Of a DNA stretch of 64,000 nucleotides, positions 17,534-25,881 are shown piece after piece. This stretch comes from Sphingomonas parapaucimobilis NBRC 15100 (lineage in GTDB: Bacteria; Pseudomonadota; Alphaproteobacteria; Sphingomonadales; Sphingomonadaceae): the NCBI RefSeq assembly GCF_000787715.1, contig NZ_BBPI01000076.1, forward strand, positions 1 through 64,000, read 5' to 3'. The position numbers and the translations under genes are program-made. A model generated the notes under the pieces. The model searched no databases, had not been told where the DNA came from, and worked only from the letters and a program-made list of their open reading frames with translations. Numbering within the stretch: position 1 is the stretch's first letter; each line of letters begins with the position of its first letter.

Positions 17534-19147
17534 TCAGTCGCGATCGCGGTTCGCCATTTCGGCCTTCAGCTCGGCGGTCGCCTCGTTCAGGCCTTTCAGC
17601 GCGTCACGCCGGGCATCCTCGGAGAGGTTGCGGTCGCGGGTGATCGAGGCGCGGGCACTCTCGATGCTGGCGAGCGCGATCTGCATGTTCACCTGCGCCG
17701 TGCGCTGGGCATGGATGGCGGTGAGCGAGGCCTGACGAGCGTCCCGCTCGATCCGGTCGGTGCAGATGATCGTCACCTGCCGCCGGGTCTTGCCATCGAC
17801 CGTCATGTAGCTGGTGCGGGTATCGCTGCTGCCCGTGCCGCATGCACGCGCCTGAACCATCGGGATCGGAGGCATGGGCACCATCGGGACCATGCCATTG
17901 TCGCCGATGAACTTGACCTTATGCCCGTTGCGCAGCGTAACGACGCGGACGGGGGGCGCGGCGGGGGCCTGCGGGACGGTGGGGGCCTCGGCGACCTGCG
18001 GAGTCGCGGGGGCAGCAGGAACGGCGGGCACCTCCGGAACCGTCGCGGCAATCGTAACCACGGGTTTTGCAGGGGTAGCCGGGGCCGCAGGCACGGAAGG
18101 TGCGGTCGGCGCTTCGGGAACCTCCGGCGTCGTCTGGGCGACGGCGGGCAGGACCGCGACCGTGCTGGTCAGGTCGACGCCAAGTGTCCGCTCGACCTTC
18201 CTGGTCAACGCCGCCGCCGCCGGCGTGCCCGAGGCCGTCGCCCCCAGCCCGGCCAGCACCAGCACCGACACGGTGGCGCCGCCCATCGCCAGCTGGCGAC
18301 GCGATTTCGGAGAAGTGGTCAACATCTTCAGCCTCCCTTTCAGATCGTCGATGGTGTGCAGGTGACAGGCCCCCGACAGGGCGCGGCCATGCGCGGCCTT
18401 CACGATGGCGCAGGCATAGACATGCCGGTCGGCGCGGCTACGCCCTTTCAGGACGCGGGCATCATTGGCCAATTCCTGGTCGGCGCGGAACGCGTGGAAG
18501 GCCCGCCATGCCACGGGGTTGAACCAGTGGAGCGCCAGCACGGCGAGCGCGATCCAGTTGGCGATCAGGTCGCCGCGGGCATGGTGGCCCAGCTCATGCG
18601 CCAGCGCCAGGTCGCGCTCATCGGCGTCGTAGCGCTCGGCAAAGTCACGCGGAAAAGCGACGTAGCGATGCCAGATGCCGAAGGCGAGCGGCCCCGGCGC
18701 ACCATCGCTGGCGACCACGCGCACGCCCTTGACCGCTTCCAGAGGCTCGGCATCGGCCAGCAACCGCCTGCGGAAGCGCCAGTGGCGAAAGAGCTGGAAG
18801 CCCAGAAACGCCGCCGCCCCGATGATCCAGAACAGCGCCACCCCCTGCTCCACCATCGACCAGATGCCGGGCGCATCCACCGTCGCGGGTATCTGCGCGG
18901 TCATGGGCAGCACGACATAGGTCGCGAAGCGCTCGCTCGCGGCAGCCAGCGGCGGGGTCGCCTGCTCGGACAGCCCGCGCGGCAGCGGCGGAAGGAGCAA
19001 GCGGAGCAACGGCAAGGCCCAGAGCGCATAGGCGATCTGCGGCCCGAAGGCCTGGCGGACACGGCGGCGGGCCAGCAGGACCAGCCCCATCAGCAGCGTG
19101 GAGGCGATCATCGCCTCCACCGCCCAGCCGAGTTGCGCGCCGCTCAT
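17534..19147 (-). CDS. M56 family metallopeptidase (BlaR1/MecR1-like sensor)
   Basis: 537-residue protein with N-terminal membrane helices flanking a cytoplasmic zinc protease site LALAHELGHHARG (around residue 187), then a further membrane helix (LAMGGATVSVLVLAGLG). The outer portion is rich in alanine, proline and valine (PEAPTAPSVPAAPATPAKP-type repeats) and lacks the penicillin-binding sensor domain of true BlaR1. The start overlaps the stop of the BlaI-like gene by 4 bp. By analogy, it cleaves the repressor when a signal is sensed; the ligand is unknown. Confidence 0.88.
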   Translation of the reverse strand: MSGAQLGWAVEAMIASTLLMGLVLLARRRVRQAFGPQIAYALWALPLLRLLLPPLPRGLSEQATPPLAAASERFATYVVLPMTAQIPATVDAPGIWSMVEQGVALFWIIGAAAFLGFQLFRHWRFRRRLLADAEPLEAVKGVRVVASDGAPGPLAFGIWHRYVAFPRDFAERYDADERDLALAHELGHHARGDLIANWIALAVLALHWFNPVAWRAFHAFRADQELANDARVLKGRSRADRHVYACAIVKAAHGRALSGACHLHTIDDLKGRLKMLTTSPKSRRQLAMGGATVSVLVLAGLGATASGTPAAAALTRKVERTLGVDLTSTVAVLPAVAQTTPEVPEAPTAPSVPAAPATPAKPVVTIAATVPEVPAVPAAPATPQVAEAPTVPQAPAAPPVRVVTLRNGHKVKFIGDNGMVPMVPMPPIPMVQARACGTGSSDTRTSYMTVDGKTRRQVTIICTDRIERDARQASLTAIHAQRTAQVNMQIALASIESARASITRDRNLSEDARRDALKGLNEATAELKAEMANRDRD

Positions 19148-19512
19148 GCCTTGAGGTCCTTGAGCAGCGCCTCGATCTCCGAGATGTCCTGCGCGGTCAG
19201 TTCGTCCCGCTCGGCCAGATGCGCGACCAGCGGGGTCAGGCGGCCACCGAACAGCCGGTCGATCAGGCGGCGGGACTCGCCGACGACATAATCGTCGCGG
19301 GCCACCAGCGGGCGGTACAGATACCGCCGCCCCTGTTCCTCATGCCCTATGGCTTCCTTGGCCAGCAGGCGACCGAGCAGCGTCTTGACGGTGTTGGTGC
19401 TCCAGCCGCGTTCGGGATCGACCCGCTCCGCGACATCCTGCGCGGTCAGCGGAGCCTCCTCCCATAGAACCTCCATCACGGCATGTTCGGCATCGCTGAT
19501 ACGCTCGGCCAT
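19144..19512 (-). CDS. BlaI/MecI/CopY family transcriptional repressor
   Basis: 122-residue winged-helix repressor. ISDAEHAVMEVLWEEAPLTAQDVAERV and WSTNTVKTLLGRLLAKEAIGHEEQGRRYLYRPLV are the family's DNA-binding region; the C-terminal helices (about 80-122) dimerise and carry the usual protease-cleavage zone. It is first in an operon with the M56 protease. Two palindromes immediately upstream are probable operators, implying autorepression. No beta-lactamase gene is close. Confidence 0.93.
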   Translation of the reverse strand: MAERISDAEHAVMEVLWEEAPLTAQDVAERVDPERGWSTNTVKTLLGRLLAKEAIGHEEQGRRYLYRPLVARDDYVVGESRRLIDRLFGGRLTPLVAHLAERDELTAQDISEIEALLKDLKA

Positions 19513-19529
19513 CGACTCGCCCTCTTATT

Positions 19530-19568
19530 GACTACAAGCGTAATCCTATTCCGATTACAGGCGTAGTC
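19530..19568. promoter_or_regulatory. Double BlaI-type operator
   Basis: Two 16-bp dyads, GACTACAAGCGTAATC (19530-19545) and GATTACAGGCGTAGTC (19553-19568), each have the TAC-N4-GTA core of BlaI/MecI operators. The pair is itself arranged symmetrically. Their centres are 23 bp apart, roughly two helical turns, and they lie 18-56 bp upstream of the repressor start codon. Confidence 0.75.
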
Positions 19569-19582
19569 AATAGGGCAACGTC

Positions 19583-19709
19583 ATTCCTCCCCTGCAAGGG
19601 GAGGTGGCATCGCGTCAGCGATGACGGAGGGGGGCTTCCACACGGGACTCGCCCAGCGGCGATCCCCCTCCACCAGCTTCGCTGGTCCCCCTCCCCGTGT
19701 CGGGGAGGA
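19583..19709. repeat. Short palindromic intergenic repeat, type B
   Basis: Second full copy of the element at 8276-8406, with the same blocks: CTCCCCTGCAAGGGGAGGTGG, TCAGCGATGACGGAGGGGG, CCCCCTCCACCAGCTTCGC and CTCCCCGTGTCGGGGAGGA. The central part differs. It lies between the BlaI operator region and the grxD terminator. Confidence 0.75.
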
Positions 19710-19712
19710 TAT

Positions 19713-19741
19713 AAAAAGGGCCGGATTTTCATCCGGCCCTT
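19713..19741 (-). terminator. Rho-independent terminator of the grxD operon
   Basis: The 11-bp stem AAGGGCCGGAT/ATCCGGCCCTT is followed on the minus strand by TTTTT, 8 bp after the grxD stop. Confidence 0.85.
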
Positions 19742-19748
19742 CGTCACA

Positions 19749-20081
19749 TCACGCGGTCTTCACATCCTGGACCAGTTCGGCCAGTTCGCCGCTTTCGTAC
19801 ATCTCCATCATGATGTCCGATCCGCCGACGAACTCGCCATTCACATAGAGCTGCGGAATGGTCGGCCAGTCCGAATAGGCCTTGATGCCCTGGCGGATGC
19901 CCTGGTCCTGAAGCACGTCCACGCTCTCGAACGGTACGTCAAGATGGTTCAGGATCGCCACCGCACGGCTGGAAAAACCGCATTGCGGAAAGAGCGGCGT
20001 GCCCTTCATGAACAGTAGGACGGCATTGTCCTTCACCAGCGCGTCGATGCGCGCGTTCGTATCGTCGGTCATGTCATTCAT
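19749..20081 (-). CDS. grxD: Monothiol glutaredoxin, Grx4 family
   Basis: 110-residue protein with the CGFS active site (Cys34 in FPQCGFSSRAV) and the glutathione-contact motif WPTIPQLYVNGEFVGGSDI. Family members bind a bridging [2Fe-2S] cluster with glutathione and, with BolA, take part in Fe-S delivery and iron sensing. The bolA gene lies 17 bp upstream on the same strand, matching the usual Grx4-BolA partnership. Confidence 0.96.
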   Translation of the reverse strand: MNDMTDDTNARIDALVKDNAVLLFMKGTPLFPQCGFSSRAVAILNHLDVPFESVDVLQDQGIRQGIKAYSDWPTIPQLYVNGEFVGGSDIMMEMYESGELAELVQDVKTA

Positions 20082-20097
20082 CCTTGAGGGAATGGGA

Positions 20098-20334
20098 TCA
20101 GGCGGCCGGGACCGCGGTGGTCAATTGCAGCGCATGGAGTTCGCCCCCCATGCGTCCGCCGAGCGCGGCATAGACGGCGCGGGTGCGCGCGACGCGGCTC
20201 ATGCCCGCAAAGCTGGCGGCCACGACATGCGCGGCATAATGGTCGCCGTCCCCGGCGAGGTCGGTGATCTGGACCTCGGCATCGGGAATGGCGGTGCGGA
20301 TCATCGTGGCGATATCATCGGCGGCCATCGGCAT
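20098..20334 (-). CDS. bolA: BolA family protein
   Basis: 78-residue BolA-fold protein. The segment GDGDHYAAHVVAASFAGMSRVARTRAVYAAL carries the conserved histidine region and helix-turn-helix-like core used for Grx4 and cluster binding, and the C-terminal GGELHALQL ends with the second conserved histidine. The ATG at 20334 is three bases after the DUF1476 stop; the three genes DUF1476-bolA-grxD form one unit. Confidence 0.94.
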   Translation of the reverse strand: MPMAADDIATMIRTAIPDAEVQITDLAGDGDHYAAHVVAASFAGMSRVARTRAVYAALGGRMGGELHALQLTTAVPAA

Positions 20335-20336
20335 GG

Positions 20337-20660
20337 TCAGCGGCTCTCCATCATCTGGCGGCGCGCCTCGACCAGCTGCTCGTCCAGCGCACGACGGACC
20401 TCCGCCTCGTCCACATCGATCCCGGCCGCGGTCAGGTCGCCCAGCAGCTTGCGAATGACGTCCTCGTCGCCCGCTTCCTCGAAATCGGCCTGCACGACCG
20501 CCTTGGCATAGGCATCGGTCTCGGCGGGAGTCAGCTTCATCCGCTCGGCCGCCCATTGCGCGACCAGACGGTTGCGCCGCGCCGTGATGCGGAACAGCAT
20601 ATCCTGATCGGCCACGAACTTGGCCTCGAAGCCCTTCCTGCGATCGTCGAAACTGGTCAT
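20337..20660 (-). CDS. DUF1476 protein, F1-ATPase zeta-subunit-like inhibitor
   Basis: 107-residue helical protein starting MTSFDDRRKGFEAKFVADQDM, the hallmark of the alphaproteobacterial DUF1476/zeta family. In Paracoccus this protein blocks ATP hydrolysis by F1-ATPase; whether it does so in this organism is inferred. The ATG at 20660 gives the conserved N-terminus. It is the first gene of the DUF1476-bolA-grxD unit. Confidence 0.92.
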   Translation of the reverse strand: MTSFDDRRKGFEAKFVADQDMLFRITARRNRLVAQWAAERMKLTPAETDAYAKAVVQADFEEAGDEDVIRKLLGDLTAAGIDVDEAEVRRALDEQLVEARRQMMESR

Positions 20661-20891
20661 CGGTTCGCCATCCCCCAGCCCCATGGGCCAATCAAACACA
20701 GCGTCCGAGATAGGGGGCGTCGCGCCCGCGTGCAACCGATGCGCCGATCGGGTGTTTCACCCCGTTTCCAACGATCGTTTCGGTCGGGAAACGATGGGAA
20801 CCGCGCCCGGACCGGCGCGTACTGTAAGCATGGCAAAAACGGGATGAAGCCTGGAAGAACCGGGATATCGCCGAGGCCTTAGGAGAGCGCC

Positions 20892-21017
20892 ATGACCCAT
20901 TTCCGCGCCGTGCTACCGGACCGCCGGGACAATCCGATGCTGGGCATCGTCAACGGCATGATCGGTTCGCTCGCCATATGGGCCTTGATCGCCGGGGTCG
21001 TCGTCGTCGCGTCCTGA
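20892..21017 (+). CDS. Small single-helix membrane protein (41 residues)
   Basis: 41-residue ORF with a strong AGGAGAG ribosome site 5 nt upstream. The cytoplasmic N-terminus (MTHFRAVLPDRRDNP) is followed by one hydrophobic helix covering about residues 17-41 (MLGIVNGMIGSLAIWALIA), ending right at the C-terminus. No family recognised. It lies alone on the plus strand between two minus-strand units, so it has its own promoter. Confidence 0.65.
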   Translation: MTHFRAVLPDRRDNPMLGIVNGMIGSLAIWALIAGVVVVAS

Positions 21018-21061
21018 CGCTTTCGCCAGCACGCCCGCACAAGACCCCGCACCCTGTTTCG

Positions 21062-21682
21062 TCAGGCAGCGGCCGCCGTGGCGCCATCCAGGCGCTGGCG
21101 ACCCGCGACCCAGGGCCGCCCCTCGGCCATCTGCCCCTCGAAATGGCCGATCGCCTCGTCACGGGCCAGCGTCAGGCCGACTTCGTCGAGCCCCTTCATC
21201 AGGCATTCGCGGCGGAACGGGTCGAGTTCGAAGGCAAAACGGTCCTGAAACGGCGTGGTGACGGTCATCGTCTCCAGATCGACCGTGATCGGCTGGTCCT
21301 GCGCCACCGCGATCAGCCGGTCCACCGCCTCCTGCGGCAGGACGACAGGGACGATGCCGTTCTTGAAGGCATTGCCCGAGAAGATGTCGGAAAAGCTCGG
21401 GGCGATCACGGCCTGGATGCCCATATCCGCCAGCGCCCATGCGGCATGCTCGCGGCTGGAGCCGCAACCGAAATTGTCGCCCGCGATCAGGATCGGCGCG
21501 CCCGCATAGCGGGGGTCGTCGAAGATGTTGTCCGGCTGTGCGCGCACCGTCTCGAACGCGCCGCGCCCCAGACCGGCACGGGTGATCGTCTTCAGCCAAT
21601 GTGCCGGGATGATGACATCCGTATCGATATTCTTGGCACCCCAGGGGTAGGCAGTGCCGGCGACGGTCGTAACCGGGTTCAT
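21062..21682 (-). CDS. leuD: 3-isopropylmalate dehydratase small subunit
   Basis: 206-residue partner of LeuC, which together isomerise 2-isopropylmalate in leucine biosynthesis. Motifs seen: [17 protein letters not shown] near the N-terminus and [16 protein letters not shown] near residue 75, the aconitase swivel-domain loop. ATG at 21682 is chosen. It follows leuC on the same strand, with a 39-codon ORF between. Confidence 0.95.
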   Translation of the reverse strand: MNPVTTVAGTAYPWGAKNIDTDVIIPAHWLKTITRAGLGRGAFETVRAQPDNIFDDPRYAGAPILIAGDNFGCGSSREHAAWALADMGIQAVIAPSFSDIFSGNAFKNGIVPVVLPQEAVDRLIAVAQDQPITVDLETMTVTTPFQDRFAFELDPFRRECLMKGLDEVGLTLARDEAIGHFEGQMAEGRPWVAGRQRLDGATAAAA

Positions 21683-21713
21683 TTCATCATCCCTGTATTC
21701 GAAAACCGGGCGG

Positions 21714-21833
21714 TCAGCCCGCCTGCTGCGGACGCTGCTCGGCCACGGCAGGGCGTGACGCAATGCCTGCGGCATAGGCGGCCGCGCCGCACAGAACCGC
21801 GCCGGTGACGAGCATGACCAGTACGTGCTTCAT
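21714..21833 (-). CDS. Small secreted or membrane-anchored protein between leuC and leuD
   Basis: 39-codon ORF starting [23 protein letters not shown], which looks like a signal peptide or N-terminal anchor, followed by a short polar tail ([14 protein letters not shown]). It starts 24 bp after the leuC stop and ends 31 bp before leuD, so it is carried on the leuCD message. The function is unknown. It might simply be a non-functional spacer ORF, but the signal-like composition favours a real product. Confidence 0.5.
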   Translation of the reverse strand: MKHVLVMLVTGAVLCGAAAYAAGIASRPAVAEQRPQQAG

Positions 21834-21857
21834 GATGCGTATCCCCTATCGTCCCTG

Positions 21858-23312
21858 TCAGATGCCTTCACGATCGATCGCGTGGCTCTTCAACTCTCTA
21901 ACATCGAAAAGGCGTCCGGTCACCGCTGCGGCGGCAGCCATGGCGGGGGAAAGCAGATGGGTGCGCGCCCCGGGACCCTGACGGCCGACGAAATTGCGGT
22001 TCGAGGTCGAGGCGCAACGCTCGCCCGGCGGCACCTTGTCCGGGTTCATCGCCAGGCACATCGAACAGCCCGGCTCGCGCCATTCGAAACCGGCCTGTAC
22101 GAAGATGCGATCCAGCCCCTCCGCCTCAGCCTGGCGCTTGACCAGACCCGAGCCGGGAACGACCAGCGCACGGACGCCCTCCGCCACCTTGCGGTCGCGC
22201 GCCACGGCGGCGGCGGCGCGCAGATCCTCGATCCGGCTATTGGTGCAGCTGCCGATGAAGACATGCTGGATCGCGACGTCCTGCATCGCAGTGCCGGGGG
22301 TCAGGCCCATATAGTCCAGCGACTTGCGCGCCGCTTCGCGCTTGGAGGCGTCGGCAAAGCTGTCGGGATCGGGCACGACGCCGGTGATCGGCACCACGTC
22401 CTCGGGGCTGGTGCCCCAGGTCAGGTTGGGCGCGATATCGGCGGCGTCGAGCGTGACGACCTTGTCGTAGACCGCACCCGGATCGGTCGGCAGCGTCCGC
22501 CACCAGGCGACCGCCTTGTCCCAGTCCACCCCCTTGGGCGCCATCGGGCGGTCCTTCAGATAGGCGAAGGTCGTCTCGTCCGGTGCAATCAGCCCTGCGC
22601 GCGCGCCGCCCTCGATCGACATGTTGGCGATGGTCAGGCGACCTTCGACCGACAGGTTGCGGATCACGCTGCCGGTGAATTCGATGACATGACCGGTGCC
22701 GCCCGCCGCGCCGATCTTGCCGATAATGGCCAGCACCACGTCCTTGGCCGAGACGCCGTGACCCAGCACGCCGTCGACACGGACCTCCATCGTCTTGGAC
22801 GGAGACAACAACAGCGTCTGGGTCGCCAGCACATGCTCGACCTCCGACGTTCCGATGCCGAAGGCCAGCGCGCCCAGTGCGCCGTGCGCCGAGGTATGGC
22901 TGTCACCGCACACGAGCGTCGTGCCCGGCAGGGTGAAGCCCTGTTCCGGCCCGACAACATGGACGATCCCCTGCGCCGCCGCCGTCGCGTCGATATAGTC
23001 GACGCCGAACTCGGCGGTGTTGCGGCGGAGCGCGTCGAGTTGCTGCGCGCTTTCCGGGTCGGCGATGGGCAGGAGGTTGCCGTTCGCGTCCTTGCGCGGC
23101 GTCGTCGGCAGATTGTGGTCGGGCACCGCCAGCGTCAATTCGGGACGGCGCACCGTGCGTCCGGCGGCGCGCAGCCCCTCGAACGCCTGCGGGCTCGTCA
23201 CCTCGTGAACAAGATGGCGGTCGATATAGATGAGGCAGGTGCCATCGGGCCGCCGTTCGACAACGTGCGCGGCCCAGATCTTCTCGTACAGAGTCTGGGG
23301 TCGTTGGGCCAT
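21858..23312 (-). CDS. leuC: 3-isopropylmalate dehydratase large subunit
   Basis: 484-residue aconitase-superfamily enzyme. Cluster cysteines are in [14 protein letters not shown] and [45 protein letters not shown] is the family signature. It works with LeuD in leucine synthesis. ATG at 23312 ([13 protein letters not shown]) is chosen over the in-frame upstream Met at 23363. First gene of the leuC-smallORF-leuD unit. Confidence 0.97.
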   Translation of the reverse strand: MAQRPQTLYEKIWAAHVVERRPDGTCLIYIDRHLVHEVTSPQAFEGLRAAGRTVRRPELTLAVPDHNLPTTPRKDANGNLLPIADPESAQQLDALRRNTAEFGVDYIDATAAAQGIVHVVGPEQGFTLPGTTLVCGDSHTSAHGALGALAFGIGTSEVEHVLATQTLLLSPSKTMEVRVDGVLGHGVSAKDVVLAIIGKIGAAGGTGHVIEFTGSVIRNLSVEGRLTIANMSIEGGARAGLIAPDETTFAYLKDRPMAPKGVDWDKAVAWWRTLPTDPGAVYDKVVTLDAADIAPNLTWGTSPEDVVPITGVVPDPDSFADASKREAARKSLDYMGLTPGTAMQDVAIQHVFIGSCTNSRIEDLRAAAAVARDRKVAEGVRALVVPGSGLVKRQAEAEGLDRIFVQAGFEWREPGCSMCLAMNPDKVPPGERCASTSNRNFVGRQGPGARTHLLSPAMAAAAAVTGRLFDVRELKSHAIDREGI

Positions 23313-23414
23313 GATGCGGGCGCTGTTATCCGAAAAGATGCGCGCCGCAAAGGTGTGGCGCAATGTTATTTCTTTGGGATGGCGAAATTGTCATGTGCCA
23401 AGGGATTCCCTTGG

Positions 23415-23492
23415 CCTTCGACTTCGCTCAGGCTGAACGGAGGTTGTGGAGACCTATTCCCCCGCTCCGTTCAGCCTGAGCGTAGTCGAAGG
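23415..23492. repeat. Palindromic intergenic repeat, type A
   Basis: The arms CCTTCGACTTCGCTCAGGCTGAACGGA (23415-23441) and its near-perfect inverse TCCGTTCAGCCTGAGCGTAGTCGAAGG (23466-23492) enclose a 24-bp centre. A second copy is at 37396-37472 and a decayed one near 5304-5467. It would fold into a long hairpin between leuC and the GST gene. Confidence 0.85.
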
Positions 23493-23506
23493 TCACGCCC
23501 CATACC

Positions 23507-24196
23507 TCACCCCTTGGCGCGAAAATCCTGGGTCACGCCACCACACTCCGCCAGCTCGATCTCATGATCCGGGTCCCGCCACGTCTCGGCCAGCGCCTGC
23601 GCTTCCCAATCCCGCATCGCGGGATGTGCGAGCACCGTCTCGACCCAGGCCGCCCCCGCCTCGCCAACGTCGATGCCGTACGTCCTTACCCGGAACGCAA
23701 CCGGCGCGTAAAAGGCATCCACCGCCGAGAAACGTTCCCCCGCCAGCCACGGCCCGCCGAAACGCGACAATCCCTCGCCCCACAGTTCCGCCAGCCGCGC
23801 CACATCGCGCTCCAGCCGGGGCGATGGCGGCTTCGCGTCCACCCGCACCCCGACATTCATCGTCCGCTCTGCCCGCAGCGCCCCGAAGCCGCCATGCATC
23901 TCCGTCACCGCACACATCGCCCAGGCGCGCGCCGCCTCATCCTCCGGCCAGACTCCCGGATGCCGCTCGGCGAGATACAGCGCGATGCCGAGCGAATCCC
24001 ACACCGTCCGCTCGCCATCGATCAGCACCGGCACCTGCCCGGTCGGCGAAAAGGCGCGGAACGCCTCGTAATTCTCGACCCCCTCGAACGGCGCGATCCG
24101 GTCGGTGAACGCAATCCCCAGCGCCCTCATCAGCAGCCAGGGGCGCAGCGACCAACTCGAATAATTCCGGTTCGCCGTGACGAGGACGTAGGCCAT
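23507..24196 (-). CDS. Glutathione S-transferase family protein
   Basis: 229-residue protein with a thioredoxin-like N-terminal domain (ANRNYSSWSLRPWLLMRALG, PTGQVPVLIDGERTVWDSLGIALYLAERHP with the glutathione-binding VPVL and D-S motif) and a helical C-terminal domain. Substrate unknown. The stop of scoB at 24196 overlaps its start base, so it is likely coupled to the CoA-transferase unit. Confidence 0.9.
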   Translation of the reverse strand: MAYVLVTANRNYSSWSLRPWLLMRALGIAFTDRIAPFEGVENYEAFRAFSPTGQVPVLIDGERTVWDSLGIALYLAERHPGVWPEDEAARAWAMCAVTEMHGGFGALRAERTMNVGVRVDAKPPSPRLERDVARLAELWGEGLSRFGGPWLAGERFSAVDAFYAPVAFRVRTYGIDVGEAGAAWVETVLAHPAMRDWEAQALAETWRDPDHEIELAECGGVTQDFRAKG

Positions 24197-24834
24197 CAGC
24201 GTTCGAACTTCGCCGTCGTCTTCGCCGCCACCTCATCGGCGGTGACGCCGGGCGCGCATTCGATCAGGCGGAAGGCGCTGTCGTGATCGGGGCGCTGGAA
24301 CACCGCCAGATCGGTGACGATCATGTCGACGACATTGCGTCCGGTCAGCGGCAGGGTGCATTCGGGGATGAACTTCGGGCTGCCGTCCTTGGCGTTATGC
24401 TCCATGACGACAATGATCTTCTTGACGCCCGCGACCAGGTCCATCGCGCCGCCCATGCCCTTGATCATCTTGCCGGGGATCATCCAGTTGGCGATGTCGC
24501 CCCCTTCGGACACCTCCATCGCGCCCAGCACGGTCAGGTCGATATGCCCGCCCCGGATCATCGCAAAGCTGTCGGCCGACGAGAAATAGACCGAGTGCGG
24601 CAGCTCGCTGATCGTCTGCTTGCCCGCGTTGATGAGGTCGGGATCCACCTCGTCGTCATAGGGAAACGGCCCGATGCCCAGCATCCCGTTTTCGGATTGC
24701 AGCGTGACCTCCACCCCTTGCGGGATATGGTTGGCGACCAAAGTCGGGATGCCGATGCCGAGATTGACGTAGAAACCGTCCTTCAGCTCCTTGGCCGCAC
24801 GGGCGGCCATTTCGTCGCGGGTCCAGGCCATCAT
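24196..24834 (-). CDS. scoB: 3-oxoacid CoA-transferase subunit B
   Basis: 212-residue beta subunit; the catalytic glutamate lies in [14 protein letters not shown], which forms the enzyme-CoA thioester. It pairs with ScoA to move CoA between succinyl-CoA and acetoacetate. Two adjacent ATG codons (24834, 24831) follow AGGAGAG. The first overlaps the stop of the phosphatase gene as ATGA. The alpha subunit gene lies about 1 kb upstream, separated by the phosphatase gene, which is unusual. Confidence 0.95.
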   Translation of the reverse strand: MMAWTRDEMAARAAKELKDGFYVNLGIGIPTLVANHIPQGVEVTLQSENGMLGIGPFPYDDEVDPDLINAGKQTISELPHSVYFSSADSFAMIRGGHIDLTVLGAMEVSEGGDIANWMIPGKMIKGMGGAMDLVAGVKKIIVVMEHNAKDGSPKFIPECTLPLTGRNVVDMIVTDLAVFQRPDHDSAFRLIECAPGVTADEVAAKTTAKFER

Positions 24835-25787
24835 TGCTCTCCTGTCGGGTGCCACCGCCGGCCGGCGGGGAAGATGTCGTCGGGGGTGCCCTTCAGCGCC
24901 TTGCCGTATACGGGGTTGGGGAAGACGAACCAGCCACGGCCCCACAGCGCCGCGACGCGCGGGGCATCGGCGCGGGCGCGACGCTGCGCCACGCTGGCAG
25001 GCGTGTTGAACAGGTCGCTGAAATCGCCGAGCTGGTCGCCGCCCATGGCGATCACGCAATAGCGGTCGGCGATCCGCCAGCGTCGCGCGTCCTTATTGTC
25101 GCGGCTGCCTGTATCGGGGCGCACGAACAGCGTGTCGCCATGGACAGCCGGGCCAAGCCCTGCCGCCTCGATCACGCGCGCCGCGCCCGCCGGATCGTCG
25201 CGATTGGTGTTGAAGATCACCGTCACGCCCATCGTCCGCAGATCGGCGATCGCCGCCGCCGCGCCGGGCGTGGGCAGGACGGCATGGCCATCGCTCTGCT
25301 CCCAGGCGCGCCAGCGGCCGGGAAAGTCGCGGTCGGCGCGGCCGGTCAGATCGTCCTGCTCGAAGCCGAGATTCTGGAGGACCGTCTCGTCGACGTCGAA
25401 CACGGCCGCCGGACGCTTGCCCGCGCACGGCACGAAGCGGGGGCTTTCGAGGCTCGCGCCCTGGGCCAGCACGACGCTGTCGGCTTGCGGGCGACGTACC
25501 CGGTCGGCGGCATAGGTGACGAGCGCATTCCAGGCCTGACGCGAGATCGCGTCGGCCTCGGCCGAGCCGTAGAGGTACTGCATGCCCGCGAGTTTGGGGT
25601 TGGTGGCGGCCGGAGGAGGCGTGGACGTGCCGTTGTTGCCGACGGCGACGACGCAGCCGGATAGGGTCAGGGCGGTGGCAATTGCTACGCCCAGCCTTAG
25701 AACGGCGTTCCCTCCCCCAACCCCTCCCGCCTGCGGGAGGGGAGAGGTTACGTTGCTGCCGTCGTGCTCAATCTTCGTGCGTTTCAT
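24831..25787 (-). CDS. Acid phosphatase / 5'-nucleotidase lipoprotein, e(P4)-like HAD family
   Basis: 318-residue secreted HAD-superfamily phosphatase. The lipobox LTLSGC follows a hydrophobic stretch. The catalytic motif is [10 protein letters not shown], followed by VIFNTNRD (motif II) and [23 protein letters not shown] (motifs III/IV), characteristic of class C acid phosphatases such as lipoprotein e(P4). The likely start is ATG at 25787. The leader between it and the hydrophobic segment is encoded by a short intergenic-type repeat (codons for [13 protein letters not shown]). It is sandwiched between scoA and scoB and overlaps scoB by 4 bp. Confidence 0.88.
   Translation of the reverse strand: MKRTKIEHDGSNVTSPLPQAGGVGGGNAVLRLGVAIATALTLSGCVVAVGNNGTSTPPPAATNPKLAGMQYLYGSAEADAISRQAWNALVTYAADRVRRPQADSVVLAQGASLESPRFVPCAGKRPAAVFDVDETVLQNLGFEQDDLTGRADRDFPGRWRAWEQSDGHAVLPTPGAAAAIADLRTMGVTVIFNTNRDDPAGAARVIEAAGLGPAVHGDTLFVRPDTGSRDNKDARRWRIADRYCVIAMGGDQLGDFSDLFNTPASVAQRRARADAPRVAALWGRGWFVFPNPVYGKALKGTPDDIFPAGRRWHPTGEQ
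25709..25742. repeat. Repeat element (type C) inside a coding region
   Basis: The palindromic block CCCCTCCCGCCTGCGGGAGGGG lies within the first 30 codons of the acid phosphatase gene, flanked by CCTCCCCCAA and AGAGGTTACG. A related inverted block, CCCCTTCCGCAGGCGGGAGGGGG, occurs just upstream at 25808-25842, before the start codon. The two copies face each other and may form a hairpin over the translation start. Confidence 0.6.
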
Positions 25788-25881
25788 CAAACACCCCCTC
25801 CGCCAAGCGCACTCCCCCTTCCGCAGGCGGGAGGGGGTCGGGGGGAGGGCTGGCGCTCTCCGCATCCCCTCCCCCCAAAAA

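Noticed and set aside
17450..19291. A 613-codon plus-strand frame opposite the M56 protease gene
   Set aside because: Shadow of the minus-strand gene; the product is compositionally biased, and the minus strand has the HELGH motif and overlapping repressor gene.
21825..23567. A 580-codon plus-strand frame opposite leuC
   Set aside because: Antisense to a clearly recognisable aconitase-family gene; no motifs of its own.
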